This document shows, one piece after another, positions 26,244-35,108 of a DNA stretch of 64,000 nt; position 1 is the first letter of the stretch; every line of letters starts with the position of its first letter. The translations under genes were made by a program, and so were the position numbers. Location: NCBI RefSeq assembly GCF_002699985.1, contig NZ_LKBT01000023.1, forward strand, positions 1 to 64,000. The letters are read 5' to 3'. A model generated the notes under the pieces. It had not been told where the DNA came from, did not search any database, and saw only the letters and a program-made list of their open reading frames with translations. The DNA is from Pseudomonas sp. ICMP 561. Its GTDB lineage: Bacteria > Pseudomonadota > Gammaproteobacteria > Pseudomonadales > Pseudomonadaceae.

Positions 26244-28019
26244 TCAGCCCACCTGAGCCAAGCCTAATTCCCGCGTATCAATCACATGCACGCTCGCCCC
26301 GACAATGTCTTTGGCGTGATGCTTGGCCTCTGAAGCCAGCTCGGCCAACTGGCTTGCATCGAGTTCACTGCAGGATTCGCTGTGTAAATGAATCACGCCG
26401 ATGGACAGCGACAGCAGGGGAAACTCCTGGCGCTGGCCCTGGCGATTGGAGGCAATGAAGCAGCCCGCTTCCAGATGCTCGGCGCGATAGAAGCGGCGGC
26501 ACTGATTCTGAAAGTCTTCCAGCAGCAAATTCAGGCGCTTGCGCCAGTCCTCTGAGCCCAGGACCATCAGGAAGTCGTCGCCGCCGATGTGGCCCACGAA
26601 GTCCTGGCTAGGGTCGATGCGATCATTCAGGCACTGCGCCAGGCATAGCAATACTTCGTCTCCACGGCCGTAACCATAGATATCGTTGAAAGGTTTGAAG
26701 CTGTCGATGTCCACGTAGCAAATCATCGACTCGCGCCCTTGCTGTAGCAGGCGAGTCAGACATTGCTGGATCGGGACGTTGCCGGGCAGCAGTGTCAGCG
26801 GATTGGCATAACGGGCTTGCTGGATCTTCAGCTCGGTAATCAGCTTGAGCACATCGATCACCCGGCCAAGCCCCAGATAGCTGCCGTTCAGGGTGATGAT
26901 GAAGTCCTCCTCGATGCGCTGTCGGGCCCGGCTGGTCAATAAACGACTGACTTTTTGCAGTGACTGGTTCAGTTCAACCGCGAGGAAGTCATCGCTCATC
27001 AAACGGCTGATCGGCTTGCGCGCGAACAGCTCGGTGCCGAAGGGCTTGAGCAACACTTCAGACAGCGAATGCCGGTGCACGATGCCACACGGTCGACCCT
27101 GATCATCCAGTACGGCCATGGAGTTCAAGGCCGCCTGCTTGCGAAAGGCTTCGAGCACCGAAGCGGTCGGAGTGCTTTGCTCGACGGCCGGTTGCTCATT
27201 GAGTAAAGCGCTCAGGTCGCTGCCTTCGTCGTTCAACGTGGGCATCGCCACAGCGTCCAGTTTTGGCAGCAGCTTGCGGGTGTCGCGGGGAGGTTGTTCC
27301 TGCGGCCGGCACAGCAGATAGCCCTGGACCAGATCTACACCCATTTCGCTCAATACCGCGAGTTCTTCCGGCAGCTCGATACCTTCTGCGATGACCGAAG
27401 CGCGTGAGGCCTTGGCCATTTGCAGCATGGAACCGACGAATTCACGCTTGACCGCGTCCTGATGAATGCCGTCGATGAAGTGACGGTCGATCTTCACGTA
27501 CTCGGGGCGCAACTCTGACCATAGGCGCAGGCTGGAGTAGCCCGCCCCGAGATCGTCCATGGCGATGGAAAACCCCATGTCCCGGTAGTGATGCAGAGCG
27601 GTATACAGCAGCTCGAAATCTTCTGTGGGGGTTTGCTCGGTCAACTCGATCACCACCTTGTTGGGCGCAATGCCGTAGCGTTGCAGCAACTCCAGCGTGC
27701 GGCCGGGTGGGTGTGAGGACTCCAGCAGGGATTCCGGCGAGATATTGAGAAACAGCTTGCCTTCAAGTCGCTGTTCGCTGAATCGACGGCAGGCACTTTC
27801 GCGACAGGCCATTTCCAGCTCGCTCAGGCGTCCGGCATGGCGGGCGACTGCGAACAGGTTGACAGGGGAGTGCAGGGCGCTGTTGGAAGGGCCGCGCGTC
27901 AGGGCTTCATAACCCAGAATTCGTCGTTCGGTCAGCGACACGATTGGCTGGAACAGGCTGTGCAGATCGCTATGAGCGAGAATCGAGCTCAACGCGCTCA
28001 GCTGTTCTGTCATGGTCAT
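26244..28019 (-). CDS. EAL–CBS–GGDEF cyclic-di-GMP protein
   Basis: 591 residues, three domains. EAL phosphodiesterase (about 10–245) with its metal and catalytic residues visible: YEALTRG, NISPES, IELTEQ, MDDLGAGYSS, KIDRHF, IAEGIE and GYLLCRP. Then a CBS-pair region (about 270–385), then a diguanylate-cyclase-type domain (about 405–575) with YVDIDSFKPFNDIYG and GRGDEV, and active-site loop GGDDF in place of GGDEF/GGEEF. So the protein looks like an active phosphodiesterase with a doubtful cyclase that may bind GTP or c-di-GMP for control. No transmembrane segment; cytoplasmic. The homologue sits beside prc in P. aeruginosa too. Confidence 0.92.
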   Translation of the reverse strand: MTMTEQLSALSSILAHSDLHSLFQPIVSLTERRILGYEALTRGPSNSALHSPVNLFAVARHAGRLSELEMACRESACRRFSEQRLEGKLFLNISPESLLESSHPPGRTLELLQRYGIAPNKVVIELTEQTPTEDFELLYTALHHYRDMGFSIAMDDLGAGYSSLRLWSELRPEYVKIDRHFIDGIHQDAVKREFVGSMLQMAKASRASVIAEGIELPEELAVLSEMGVDLVQGYLLCRPQEQPPRDTRKLLPKLDAVAMPTLNDEGSDLSALLNEQPAVEQSTPTASVLEAFRKQAALNSMAVLDDQGRPCGIVHRHSLSEVLLKPFGTELFARKPISRLMSDDFLAVELNQSLQKVSRLLTSRARQRIEEDFIITLNGSYLGLGRVIDVLKLITELKIQQARYANPLTLLPGNVPIQQCLTRLLQQGRESMICYVDIDSFKPFNDIYGYGRGDEVLLCLAQCLNDRIDPSQDFVGHIGGDDFLMVLGSEDWRKRLNLLLEDFQNQCRRFYRAEHLEAGCFIASNRQGQRQEFPLLSLSIGVIHLHSESCSELDASQLAELASEAKHHAKDIVGASVHVIDTRELGLAQVG

Positions 28020-28033
28020 GGCAATCTCGAGGC

Positions 28034-28073
28034 AAGAAAAAGGGGGCCAAGCGACGATGCGCTTGAGCCCCCT
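28034..28073 (-). terminator. Rho-independent terminator after prc
   Basis: On the minus strand GGGGGCTCAAGCG / CGCTTGGCCCCC with a short loop, followed by TTTTTTCTT. It lies between the prc stop and the EAL/GGDEF start. Confidence 0.75.
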
Positions 28074-28143
28074 ATTTCACGACAGCTTCATGACTGTTTG
28101 ATGACGATTGCCATCAGATAGCCATTTCGATCCGTGACTTCCC

Positions 28144-28229
28144 GTGGGAGCGAATTCATTCGCGAAAGCGTCCTGCAAGGCAATAATGGTTTGCCTGCTC
28201 TGCCAATTCGCGAATGAATTCGCTCCCAC
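28144..28229. repeat. Paired REP palindromes, GTGGGAGCGAATTCATTCGCG type
   Basis: GTGGGAGCGAATTCATTCGC and its reverse complement about 40 bp apart, in the 237-bp gap between the prc stop and the EAL/GGDEF start. Confidence 0.85.
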
Positions 28230-28256
28230 ACTGCATACCCGATGTCACCGGGCTGT

Positions 28257-30338
28257 TTACTTCTTGGCAACCGAAGCACTCAAGCCCAGATAGTCGATCA
28301 GGATACGACCGGTTTCGGACAGATACGCGTCGTCCTCCGGCTTCGCGTTCTCGTCTTCTACTGGCAGCGCATCTTCGTCTTCTTTCTTCAGCTCTTTCAG
28401 CGGCTCTTCACCTTTGGCTTTGCGACGGGCGTTTTCCAGTGCCAGTTGCTTGCCTTCGATGGAGGCGTGCTCGGCACGGCGGTCGGCTTCGTTGAGGCTG
28501 ACCGTTTTCTCATTCATCAATTGCTTGGCCAGGGCCAGACGATTTTCGATGAACACAAACTCCGCATCTTTGGCCGAACGGGTCTCATGTCGCGACTGAA
28601 GCTGGGCCAGGAACGGCTTGAACGGGTCAACAGCCGGTTTGATCGCCGGTTTGATGCTGTCCCATGGCATTGCCTCAGGCAGCGCACTCTCGCCGATTTC
28701 CTTGGTGTCGATGATCGACGGATAGGTGATATCCGGCACGACGCCCTGATGCTGGGTGCTCTGCCCGGAAACCCGGTAGAACTTGGCCAGGGTCAGTTTC
28801 AGCTCACCGTGATTGAGCGGCTGAATGGTCTGCACGGTGCCTTTACCGAAGGTCTGGCCACCGATGATCAGCGCGCGGTGGTAGTCCTGCATGGCGCCGG
28901 CGAAAATCTCCGAAGCCGAGGCTGACAGGCGGTTGACCAACAGTGCCATCGGGCCTTTGTAGAAGGCGCCGGTGTCTTCATCTTCAAGTACATCGACCTT
29001 GCCGTCGGCATTACGCACCAGAACGGTCGGGCCTTTGTCGATGAACAGGCTGGTCAGTTCGGTCGCTTCCTGCAACGAGCCGCCACCGTTGTTACGCAGA
29101 TCCAGAACCACACCGTCGACCTTTTCGGCCTGCAATTCGGTCAGCAGTTTCTTCACGTCGCGGGTGGTGCTCTTGTACTGCGGATCGCCAGCGCGGTATG
29201 CCTTGAAGTCCAGATAGAAAGCCGGAATATCGATCACGCCGAGCTTGTAGTCGCGGCCATCCTGTTTCAGGTGCAAGATCGATTTCTTCGCAGCCTGTTC
29301 TTCCAGCTTCACCGCTTCGCGAGTGATAGCAACGATTTTGCTGGTCTGGTCATTCGGCGCATTGCTGGCCGGAATCACTTCCAGGCGCACAACAGAGCCC
29401 TTCGGACCACGAATCAGTTTGACGACTTCATCCAGACGCCAGCCGATTACGTCGACCATCTCTTTGTCGCCCTGAGCGACGGCGACGATCTTGTCGGCCG
29501 GTGCGACTTGCTTGGTTTTGGCGGCAGGGCCGGCCGGTACCAGACGCACGATCTTCACGTTGTCGTTGTCGCTCTGCAACACGGCGCCAATGCCTTCCAG
29601 CGACAGGCTCATGTTGATGTCAAAGTTTTCCGCGCTGTCCGGAGACAGGTAGTTGGTGTGCGGATCGTAAGACATGGCGAAGGTGTTGATGTATGCCTGG
29701 AAGATATCTTCAGCACGTGTCTGGCCCAGACGTGCCAGTTGATTCTTGTAACGCTTGGTCAGAGTTTCCTGAATCTTCGCCGGGTCTTTACCGGCAATCT
29801 TCAGGCGCAGGACTTCATCTTTGACACGTTTGCGCCACAGATCATCCAGCTCGGCTTCGTTCTTCGGCCAGGCGGCGTCCTTGCGATCCACCAGCAAGCT
29901 TTCCTTGGCAGTGAAATCAAGCTTGTCGACGCCTTTGTTCAATTCAGCCAGGGCGAAATCGAGACGCGACTTGATGCGATCCAGATAGCGCTTGTAGATG
30001 GTGAAGCCAGGATTCAGATCGCCGCTTTTCAGGAAGTCGTCGAACTGGGTACGCCACTTGTCGAATTCTGCGATATCGCTGGCGAGAAAATAGCTGCGCG
30101 CCGGGTCCAGAAGCTTGAGGTAGCTTTCATAGATGATGACCGAACGTTTATCGTCCAGTGGAGGCTTGCTGTAATGGTGCCGTTTGAGCAGCTCAACCAC
30201 GTTGAGACTGGCAATAACTTCGTCGCGATCAGGCTGGAGGTTATCCCAGCTGTTGGCGGCGAAGGAGCTGGCGGACATCGGCAAAATGCTGAGACCCACA
30301 ACCAGCGCGAGGGCGGTACTTGGTAAGAAATGCTTCAT
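28257..30338 (-). CDS. prc: Tail-specific (carboxy-terminal processing) protease Prc
   Basis: Periplasmic S41 serine protease that degrades misfolded or tagged envelope proteins; the P. aeruginosa homologue (AlgO) is known to affect MucA turnover and alginate. Start at 30338 gives 693 residues with signal peptide MKHFLPSTALALVVG... ending SFA-AN; starts at 30371 or 30425 are possible and none has a strong ribosome site. N-terminal Prc domain, then PDZ (about 236–325, LEGIGAVLQ, RLVPAGPAAK), then the peptidase core with LRNNGGGSL, the SASASE stretch (catalytic Ser near 474) and FGKGTVQ (Lys near 499), and a long charged C-terminal Prc domain. Terminator follows. Confidence 0.95.
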   Translation of the reverse strand: MKHFLPSTALALVVGLSILPMSASSFAANSWDNLQPDRDEVIASLNVVELLKRHHYSKPPLDDKRSVIIYESYLKLLDPARSYFLASDIAEFDKWRTQFDDFLKSGDLNPGFTIYKRYLDRIKSRLDFALAELNKGVDKLDFTAKESLLVDRKDAAWPKNEAELDDLWRKRVKDEVLRLKIAGKDPAKIQETLTKRYKNQLARLGQTRAEDIFQAYINTFAMSYDPHTNYLSPDSAENFDINMSLSLEGIGAVLQSDNDNVKIVRLVPAGPAAKTKQVAPADKIVAVAQGDKEMVDVIGWRLDEVVKLIRGPKGSVVRLEVIPASNAPNDQTSKIVAITREAVKLEEQAAKKSILHLKQDGRDYKLGVIDIPAFYLDFKAYRAGDPQYKSTTRDVKKLLTELQAEKVDGVVLDLRNNGGGSLQEATELTSLFIDKGPTVLVRNADGKVDVLEDEDTGAFYKGPMALLVNRLSASASEIFAGAMQDYHRALIIGGQTFGKGTVQTIQPLNHGELKLTLAKFYRVSGQSTQHQGVVPDITYPSIIDTKEIGESALPEAMPWDSIKPAIKPAVDPFKPFLAQLQSRHETRSAKDAEFVFIENRLALAKQLMNEKTVSLNEADRRAEHASIEGKQLALENARRKAKGEEPLKELKKEDEDALPVEDENAKPEDDAYLSETGRILIDYLGLSASVAKK

Positions 30339-30480
30339 GCTGATTCGACGCGGGGACAATTGATAACGCATATTAGGCCGTCTTTGGAAGTCGCCGGTTC
30401 CGTCGGATCCGGTCGCATAATGCAAGAAAGCCCGTGCTGTTTCAGCTTCGGGCTCAGTCCAGACTCACTATGGAGGCACT

Positions 30481-31443
30481 GTGAAGGCATTGCAAGGCGT
30501 TGAAGGTCGTGTGGAATGGGTCGATGAGCCAAGTCCGGCTCTGGATGTGGGGCAAGTTCGTATCAAAGTTGCCGCTGCAGGTTTGAATCGGGCCGATTTA
30601 TTACAGCGTGCGGGGCTCTATCCGCCGCCTCCCGGGGCGAGTGAAATTCTCGGAATGGAGTGTTCTGGGGTGATCGCCGAAGTCGGTCCCGGCGCGTCCT
30701 GGCAAGTGGGCGACAGAGTCTGTGCGCTGCTGGCTGGCGGGGCGATGGCCGAAGAAGCGGTGGTTGATGGGCGGCATGTCCTGCCGGTTCCTGAAGGGTT
30801 GTCACTGGCCGAGGCCGCCGCCATTCCGGAAGTCTATGCCACCGCATGGCTTAACCTGTTTCAGCTCGCGGGTCTCAAACCCGGCGAGAAAGTGTTGTTA
30901 CATGCAGGGGCAAGTGGAGTTGGTTCAGCTGGTATTCAGCTTTGCAAGGCGTTTGGCAACCCTGTCTGGGTCAGCGTGGGGTCGGCAGATCGTCTGGAGT
31001 ACTGCATCGAGTTGGGCGCGCAGGGCGGCGTCGTGCGCAATGAAAGCCTGGACAGCCTCAAGGATTTCGCGCCATTCGATGTGATTCTTGATCCAGTGGG
31101 CGCCAACTATGCCGAGCTCAACGTCAAACTCCTCAGTGTCGATGGTCGCTGGGTGCTGATTGGTTTGATGGGTGGCCGCGAGGCACAACTGGACATGGCA
31201 CAGGTTCTGGGCAAACGCATCCAGTTACTGGGTTCGACGTTGCGCAGCCGTGACGACACATTCAAGGCTGATCTTTTGCATGATCTCGGGCAGCACGTCT
31301 GGCCACTGTTCACCGAAGGCCGCCTCAAGCCCCAACTGGCCCGCAGCTATCCGATCAAAGACGCTGAAGCGGCTTATGCCGAGCTGGCGGGCAACAAGGT
31401 CAATGGCAAGCTGGTGCTGGTGATTGACGAGAGCCTGGTTTAA
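30481..31443 (+). CDS. NAD(P)H:quinone oxidoreductase, zinc-type MDR family
   Basis: 320-residue medium-chain reductase of the PIG3/QOR type. N-terminal GroES-like domain (AGLNRADLLQRAGLYPPPPGAS), then a Rossmann domain with HAGASGVGSAGIQLC for NADP(H) binding and the family segment KRIQLLGSTLRSR. No catalytic zinc ligands are evident, as expected for quinone reductases. GTG start at 30481 follows GGAGG by 5 nt. Divergent from prc; followed by a REP pair. Confidence 0.9.
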   Translation: MKALQGVEGRVEWVDEPSPALDVGQVRIKVAAAGLNRADLLQRAGLYPPPPGASEILGMECSGVIAEVGPGASWQVGDRVCALLAGGAMAEEAVVDGRHVLPVPEGLSLAEAAAIPEVYATAWLNLFQLAGLKPGEKVLLHAGASGVGSAGIQLCKAFGNPVWVSVGSADRLEYCIELGAQGGVVRNESLDSLKDFAPFDVILDPVGANYAELNVKLLSVDGRWVLIGLMGGREAQLDMAQVLGKRIQLLGSTLRSRDDTFKADLLHDLGQHVWPLFTEGRLKPQLARSYPIKDAEAAYAELAGNKVNGKLVLVIDESLV

Positions 31444-31460
31444 AGCCAGTGCACAGAACC

Positions 31461-31548
31461 GGTAGGAGCCAACTTGTTGGCGAGGCGGTGTGTCAGCAAA
31501 CACTTTTGTGTCTGAACCGACGCTTCGCGAACAAGTTCGCTCCTACCG
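31461..31548. repeat. Paired REP palindromes, GTAGGAGCCAACTTGTT type
   Basis: GGTAGGAGCCAACTTGTTGG and the imperfect reverse complement ending CGCTCCTACCG, in the 160-bp gap after the quinone reductase gene. Confidence 0.8.
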
Positions 31549-31603
31549 GATTCGATTGAATCCGTAGGGCCGGATTTATCCGCGAGGTCGTCAGTGAAAG
31601 GCG

Positions 31604-32257
31604 CTACTTCCAGCTATGCACCGGCCACCCCGCCTTTTGCGCATGCTCCAGCAAGGTAGGGTCGGGATTCACCACATGCGGGTGATCCACCTTGAGCAGC
31701 AGCGGCAGATCATTGCGTGAATCAGAGTAGAAGCTCGCACCTTCAAGGTTTTCACCTTCTGCGTCCAGCCATTCCATGAGGCGGGTAATCTTGCCTTCGC
31801 GGTAGGTCAGGGTGCCCACGGTCTTGCCGTTGTAAACGCCGTGCGCCACATCCAGTTCGATGGCCAGCACTTCATCAATGCCGATGCGTTCCGCGATCGG
31901 TTTCACCAGATGAACCCCGGACGCTGAGATCACCAGAATTCGGTCACCTGCAGCGCGGTGTTCGGCGATGCACTTGGTCGCGTCACTGAAAATAATCGGC
32001 TCGATGTAATCCTCGACCCACGGTCCGACCAGATGATCGACTTCTTCCGGGGTACGGCCCAGCATGGGCTCCAGACTGAAGGCCATGTAGTCCTCCATCG
32101 CCAGTTTGCCTTCGCTGTAAGCCTGCATCAATTCGTGGTCGCGTTTGATGAATGACGCTGAGTCAACCCAGCCAAGCCTGGCCATCTGCTCGCTCCACAG
32201 ACTGGCGCAGTCACCGGCGATCAGGGTTTCATCCAGGTCAAAAATTGCTAAAGCCAT
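31604..32257 (-). CDS. HAD-superfamily phosphatase (subfamily IB, SerB/CicA-like)
   Basis: 217 residues. HAD motif I is FDLDETL with both Asp, motif II ISASG, motif III Lys near GKITR and motif IV SDSRNDLPLL, the full set of a Mg-dependent phosphatase of the HAD-IB (phosphoserine-phosphatase-like) group. Substrate is not evident. Helical cap region between residues 20 and 90. Stand-alone gene. Confidence 0.88.
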   Translation of the reverse strand: MALAIFDLDETLIAGDCASLWSEQMARLGWVDSASFIKRDHELMQAYSEGKLAMEDYMAFSLEPMLGRTPEEVDHLVGPWVEDYIEPIIFSDATKCIAEHRAAGDRILVISASGVHLVKPIAERIGIDEVLAIELDVAHGVYNGKTVGTLTYREGKITRLMEWLDAEGENLEGASFYSDSRNDLPLLLKVDHPHVVNPDPTLLEHAQKAGWPVHSWK

Positions 32258-32345
32258 TTAAAGCTGTCCTCAGTAAGTGCAGGTTATTCCGTAGAAGGTC
32301 TCTTGGTATCCCTGACACCGCGCTGTTGCGCAGCAAACGGGGGCC

Positions 32346-32434
32346 TGTAGGAGTGAGCTTGCTCGCGATTTGGTTCGTTAATTGGAGAACATATTGCCTG
32401 AGCTGACGCTATCGCGAGCAAGCTCACTCCTACA
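32346..32434. repeat. Paired REP palindromes, TGTAGGAGTGAGCTTGCTCGCGA type
   Basis: TGTAGGAGTGAGCTTGCTCG and its reverse complement, about 45 bp apart, in the 233-bp gap before the ABC ATPase stop. Confidence 0.85.
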
Positions 32435-32490
32435 GAGACCTCATTTCAAATCAGATTGTTATGTTTTGTTTGATATGAGCGGTGTAGCTG

Positions 32491-33480
32491 CTAAGCCACC
32501 TCGCAGAGTGCCGAAGCATCAATCCTCAACGTCACCCGCGTCCCGTCAGCCAGCAAATCCTCTGCCGAGCGATTGAGCACGTCCACCACCAGCTCCACAC
32601 CGCGGGCCTCGACCCGATAGCGGATTACGTTACCCAGCAGGCTGTGGCTGCGGATTTGCCCTTCAAGTTCGCCGGTCAGGCTCAGTTGAATGGACTCCGG
32701 ACGAATCGCGATACGGCTGTTGATCGGCCGTTGCATCAACCGGCTGGCGTCTTCGGCTTCGAGCAGGTTGTAGTTGCCAATGAAGCCTGCGGCGAAAACA
32801 TCCACCGGGGCAGTGTAAAGGGTTTCGGCATCGCCGCTCTGCACGATACGACCCTGATTCATAAGGAAGATGCGATCAGACATGGTCAGCGCTTCTTCCT
32901 GATCGTGGGTCACGAAGATGGTGGTCAGGCCCAGCTCACGCTGAATGGCACGAATCTGCTCGCGCAAGTGCTTGCGAATTCTGGCATCCAGCGCCGACAA
33001 CGGTTCATCCAGCAGCAACAGGCGCGGGCGAGTCACCAGCGAGCGGGCAAGGGCCACGCGTTGGCACTGGCCGCCGGACATCTGATGCGGATAGCGGCTG
33101 GCGAAATCGGTCAGTTCCACCAGCTTCAACACCTCGGCAACCCGCTTGTGGGTGTCGTCGGCGTTGACCTTCTGCATACGCAGACCGAAGGCGACGTTCT
33201 GCTCCACAGTCATGTTGGGAAACAGCGCGTAGCTCTGGAACACCATGCCGATGTTGCGCTTCTGTGGGGTGACCGGCACCAGATCCACGCCGTCCAGCAG
33301 GATGCGCCCGCTATTCACCGAGGTCAGCCCGGCGATGCAGCGCAGCAGGGTGGACTTGCCACAACCGGACGGGCCCAGCAGGGTGACGAATTCACCGCGC
33401 TCGATGGTGCAGTTGATGTCACTGAAGACTGCCGTGCTGCCGTAATTCTTTTGCAGGTTTTCGACGCTGACAAAACTCAT
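32491..33480 (-). CDS. ABC importer ATPase (spermidine/iron/phosphonate type)
   Basis: 329 residues. Walker A GPSGCGKST, Q-loop MVFQSYALFP, signature MSGGQCQRVALA, Walker B LLLLDEPLSALD, H-loop VTHDQEEA, then a C-terminal TOBE-type regulatory part (about 245–329). Last gene of a five-gene leftward operon with two permeases, a phosphatase-superfamily hydrolase and a binding protein; the gene starts 2 nt after the preceding stop. The ATPase family is that of polyamine, Fe(III) and 2-aminoethylphosphonate importers. The true substrate is not shown by sequence; the company of a metallo-phosphohydrolase suggests an organophosphorus compound. Confidence 0.92.
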   Translation of the reverse strand: MSFVSVENLQKNYGSTAVFSDINCTIERGEFVTLLGPSGCGKSTLLRCIAGLTSVNSGRILLDGVDLVPVTPQKRNIGMVFQSYALFPNMTVEQNVAFGLRMQKVNADDTHKRVAEVLKLVELTDFASRYPHQMSGGQCQRVALARSLVTRPRLLLLDEPLSALDARIRKHLREQIRAIQRELGLTTIFVTHDQEEALTMSDRIFLMNQGRIVQSGDAETLYTAPVDVFAAGFIGNYNLLEAEDASRLMQRPINSRIAIRPESIQLSLTGELEGQIRSHSLLGNVIRYRVEARGVELVVDVLNRSAEDLLADGTRVTLRIDASALCEVA

Positions 33481-33481
33481 A

Positions 33482-34279
33482 TCAGTCTTTGTCCTTATTC
33501 AAACGATTGGCGGCCAGGGTCAGCAGCAACACGAAGAGGAAGTAGGAAATCACCAGCGCACTGTTGAAGTGACCGCTGCTGTTACGCATGTTGTTCAGGT
33601 ACACCTGCAAGGTTTCGTAGCGTGTGCCGACCAGCAGATTGGCAAACACGAACTCGCCGAACAGGAAGGAAAACGACAGCAGCAGGGCGACCATCAAACC
33701 TTTGCGCAGGTTGGGCAGCACCACCAGAAACGCTGCCTGCCAGGTATTGGCTCCGAGTAACTGCGCCGCGTCCATCAGGTCGGTCAGATTGATCGCTTGC
33801 AGGTTGTTACTGATCGCCCGGTACATGAACGGCAAGGCAACGGTGAAGTAGCAGCCGATCAGAATCCACGGCGTGCCAACCATCGCGAACGGCCCGGAAC
33901 CATACAACTGCAGCAGGCCCACGGACGATGCAACCGGGGGCACCGCGAAGGGCAGCAGGATCAGGATGTTCATCAGCGCATCAAGCCGCGGGAAGTGGTA
34001 GTGCACCACGAACAGCAGCGGCAGGATCAGCACCACCGAGAGAATCAGCGCGCCCACACAGACCAGCAGCGATTGACCAAACGCAGCGAGGAAACGTGGA
34101 TCGCTCCACAGCGCGACGTACCATTTGAAGGTCAGGCCACTGGGCAGAATGCTTGCCGACCAACTGGTGGCCAGCGAGTACAGCAGCGTACCGGCCAGCG
34201 GCAGCAGCAGGATGAAGAACAGCAGGTAAACGACCGCCCGGTGGTAAAACCGGGCTGGGCCTCTTTCAACGCGAGACAT
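33482..34279 (-). CDS. ABC importer permease (second)
   Basis: 265 residues, about six membrane helices, with the permease EAA-type loop (DAAQLLGANTWQAAFLVVLPNL). It overlaps the upstream permease by 14 nt, showing tight co-translation. Partner of the permease at 34266–35108. Same PotC/PhnV-like family. Confidence 0.9.
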   Translation of the reverse strand: MSRVERGPARFYHRAVVYLLFFILLLPLAGTLLYSLATSWSASILPSGLTFKWYVALWSDPRFLAAFGQSLLVCVGALILSVVLILPLLFVVHYHFPRLDALMNILILLPFAVPPVASSVGLLQLYGSGPFAMVGTPWILIGCYFTVALPFMYRAISNNLQAINLTDLMDAAQLLGANTWQAAFLVVLPNLRKGLMVALLLSFSFLFGEFVFANLLVGTRYETLQVYLNNMRNSSGHFNSALVISYFLFVLLLTLAANRLNKDKD

Positions 34280-35108
34280 GGTAGCTCCTCTTAAGCAACC
34301 ACTGGTGAACGACGGTGACCAGTGTCATCAGGCCGACCAGAATCATCGCCAGCGCGCTGGCCATGTTCGGGTCAAGGCTGATATCGCCTGCGACCATGGC
34401 CGCAATGCGGATCGGCAGCACGTTGAAGTTGCCGGTGGTCAGGGCGTACACCGTGGCGTAAGCGCCCAGGGCATTGGCCAGCAAAATGACGAAGGTGCCG
34501 AGCAGGGCCGGGGTCAGCACTGGCAAGCCGATGTAACGCCAGAACTGAAAGCTGCTGGCGCCGAGCAACGACGCCGAGTCACGCCAGTCCTGACGCAGTG
34601 CGTCGAAGGCCGGGTAAAGCAGCAATACGCCGAGGGGGATCTGGAAGTAGGTGTAGAGGATGATCAGCCCGGTTTTCGAATACAGGTTGAAGTCTTCGAT
34701 GATCCCCGCCTGCTTGAGCATCAAGGTCACGGCGCCGTTGAAGCCCAGCAGAATGATGAACGCAAAGGCCAGAGGGACGCCGGAGAAGTTGCTGGTCATG
34801 TTGGCGAACGAATTGACGAAGTCCCGCAGGCGCGAATCCACGTTGCGCAGCGAGTAACTGCCCAGCACCGCAATGATGATGCCAAACAGGCTGGACCAGA
34901 AACTGATCTCCAGGCTGAACTGCATGGCCTGACGATAGAACCGCGAGTCGAAAGCCTTGATGAAGTTTTCGAGGCCCCAGCCTGCTTCGGAATGCAGGCT
35001 GTTGATCGCTACCCAGCCCAGCGGCGCGATCTGAAACACGAAGAAGAACAGTGCAAACGGCAGCAGGCAGAGAAGCCCGAGCCATTTGCCGCGATTTTGG
35101 GTGCTCAC
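34266..35108 (-). CDS. ABC importer permease (first)
   Basis: 280 residues from a GTG start at 35108 whose bases overlap the stop of the hydrolase gene (GTGA). A longer frame back to 35174 would run into that gene and is not needed. N-terminal hydrophobic helix LGLLCLLPFALFFFVFQIAP, then about five more helices and the EAA-type loop (DSASLLGASSFQFWRYIGLPVL). PotB/PhnU-like importer permease. Confidence 0.88.
   Translation of the reverse strand: MSTQNRGKWLGLLCLLPFALFFFVFQIAPLGWVAINSLHSEAGWGLENFIKAFDSRFYRQAMQFSLEISFWSSLFGIIIAVLGSYSLRNVDSRLRDFVNSFANMTSNFSGVPLAFAFIILLGFNGAVTLMLKQAGIIEDFNLYSKTGLIILYTYFQIPLGVLLLYPAFDALRQDWRDSASLLGASSFQFWRYIGLPVLTPALLGTFVILLANALGAYATVYALTTGNFNVLPIRIAAMVAGDISLDPNMASALAMILVGLMTLVTVVHQWLLKRSYHVSR

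Noticed and set aside
30338..30425. Longer N terminus for Prc starting at 30425
   Set aside because: It would place 29 polar residues before a normal signal peptide; the shorter start gives a clean secretion signal.
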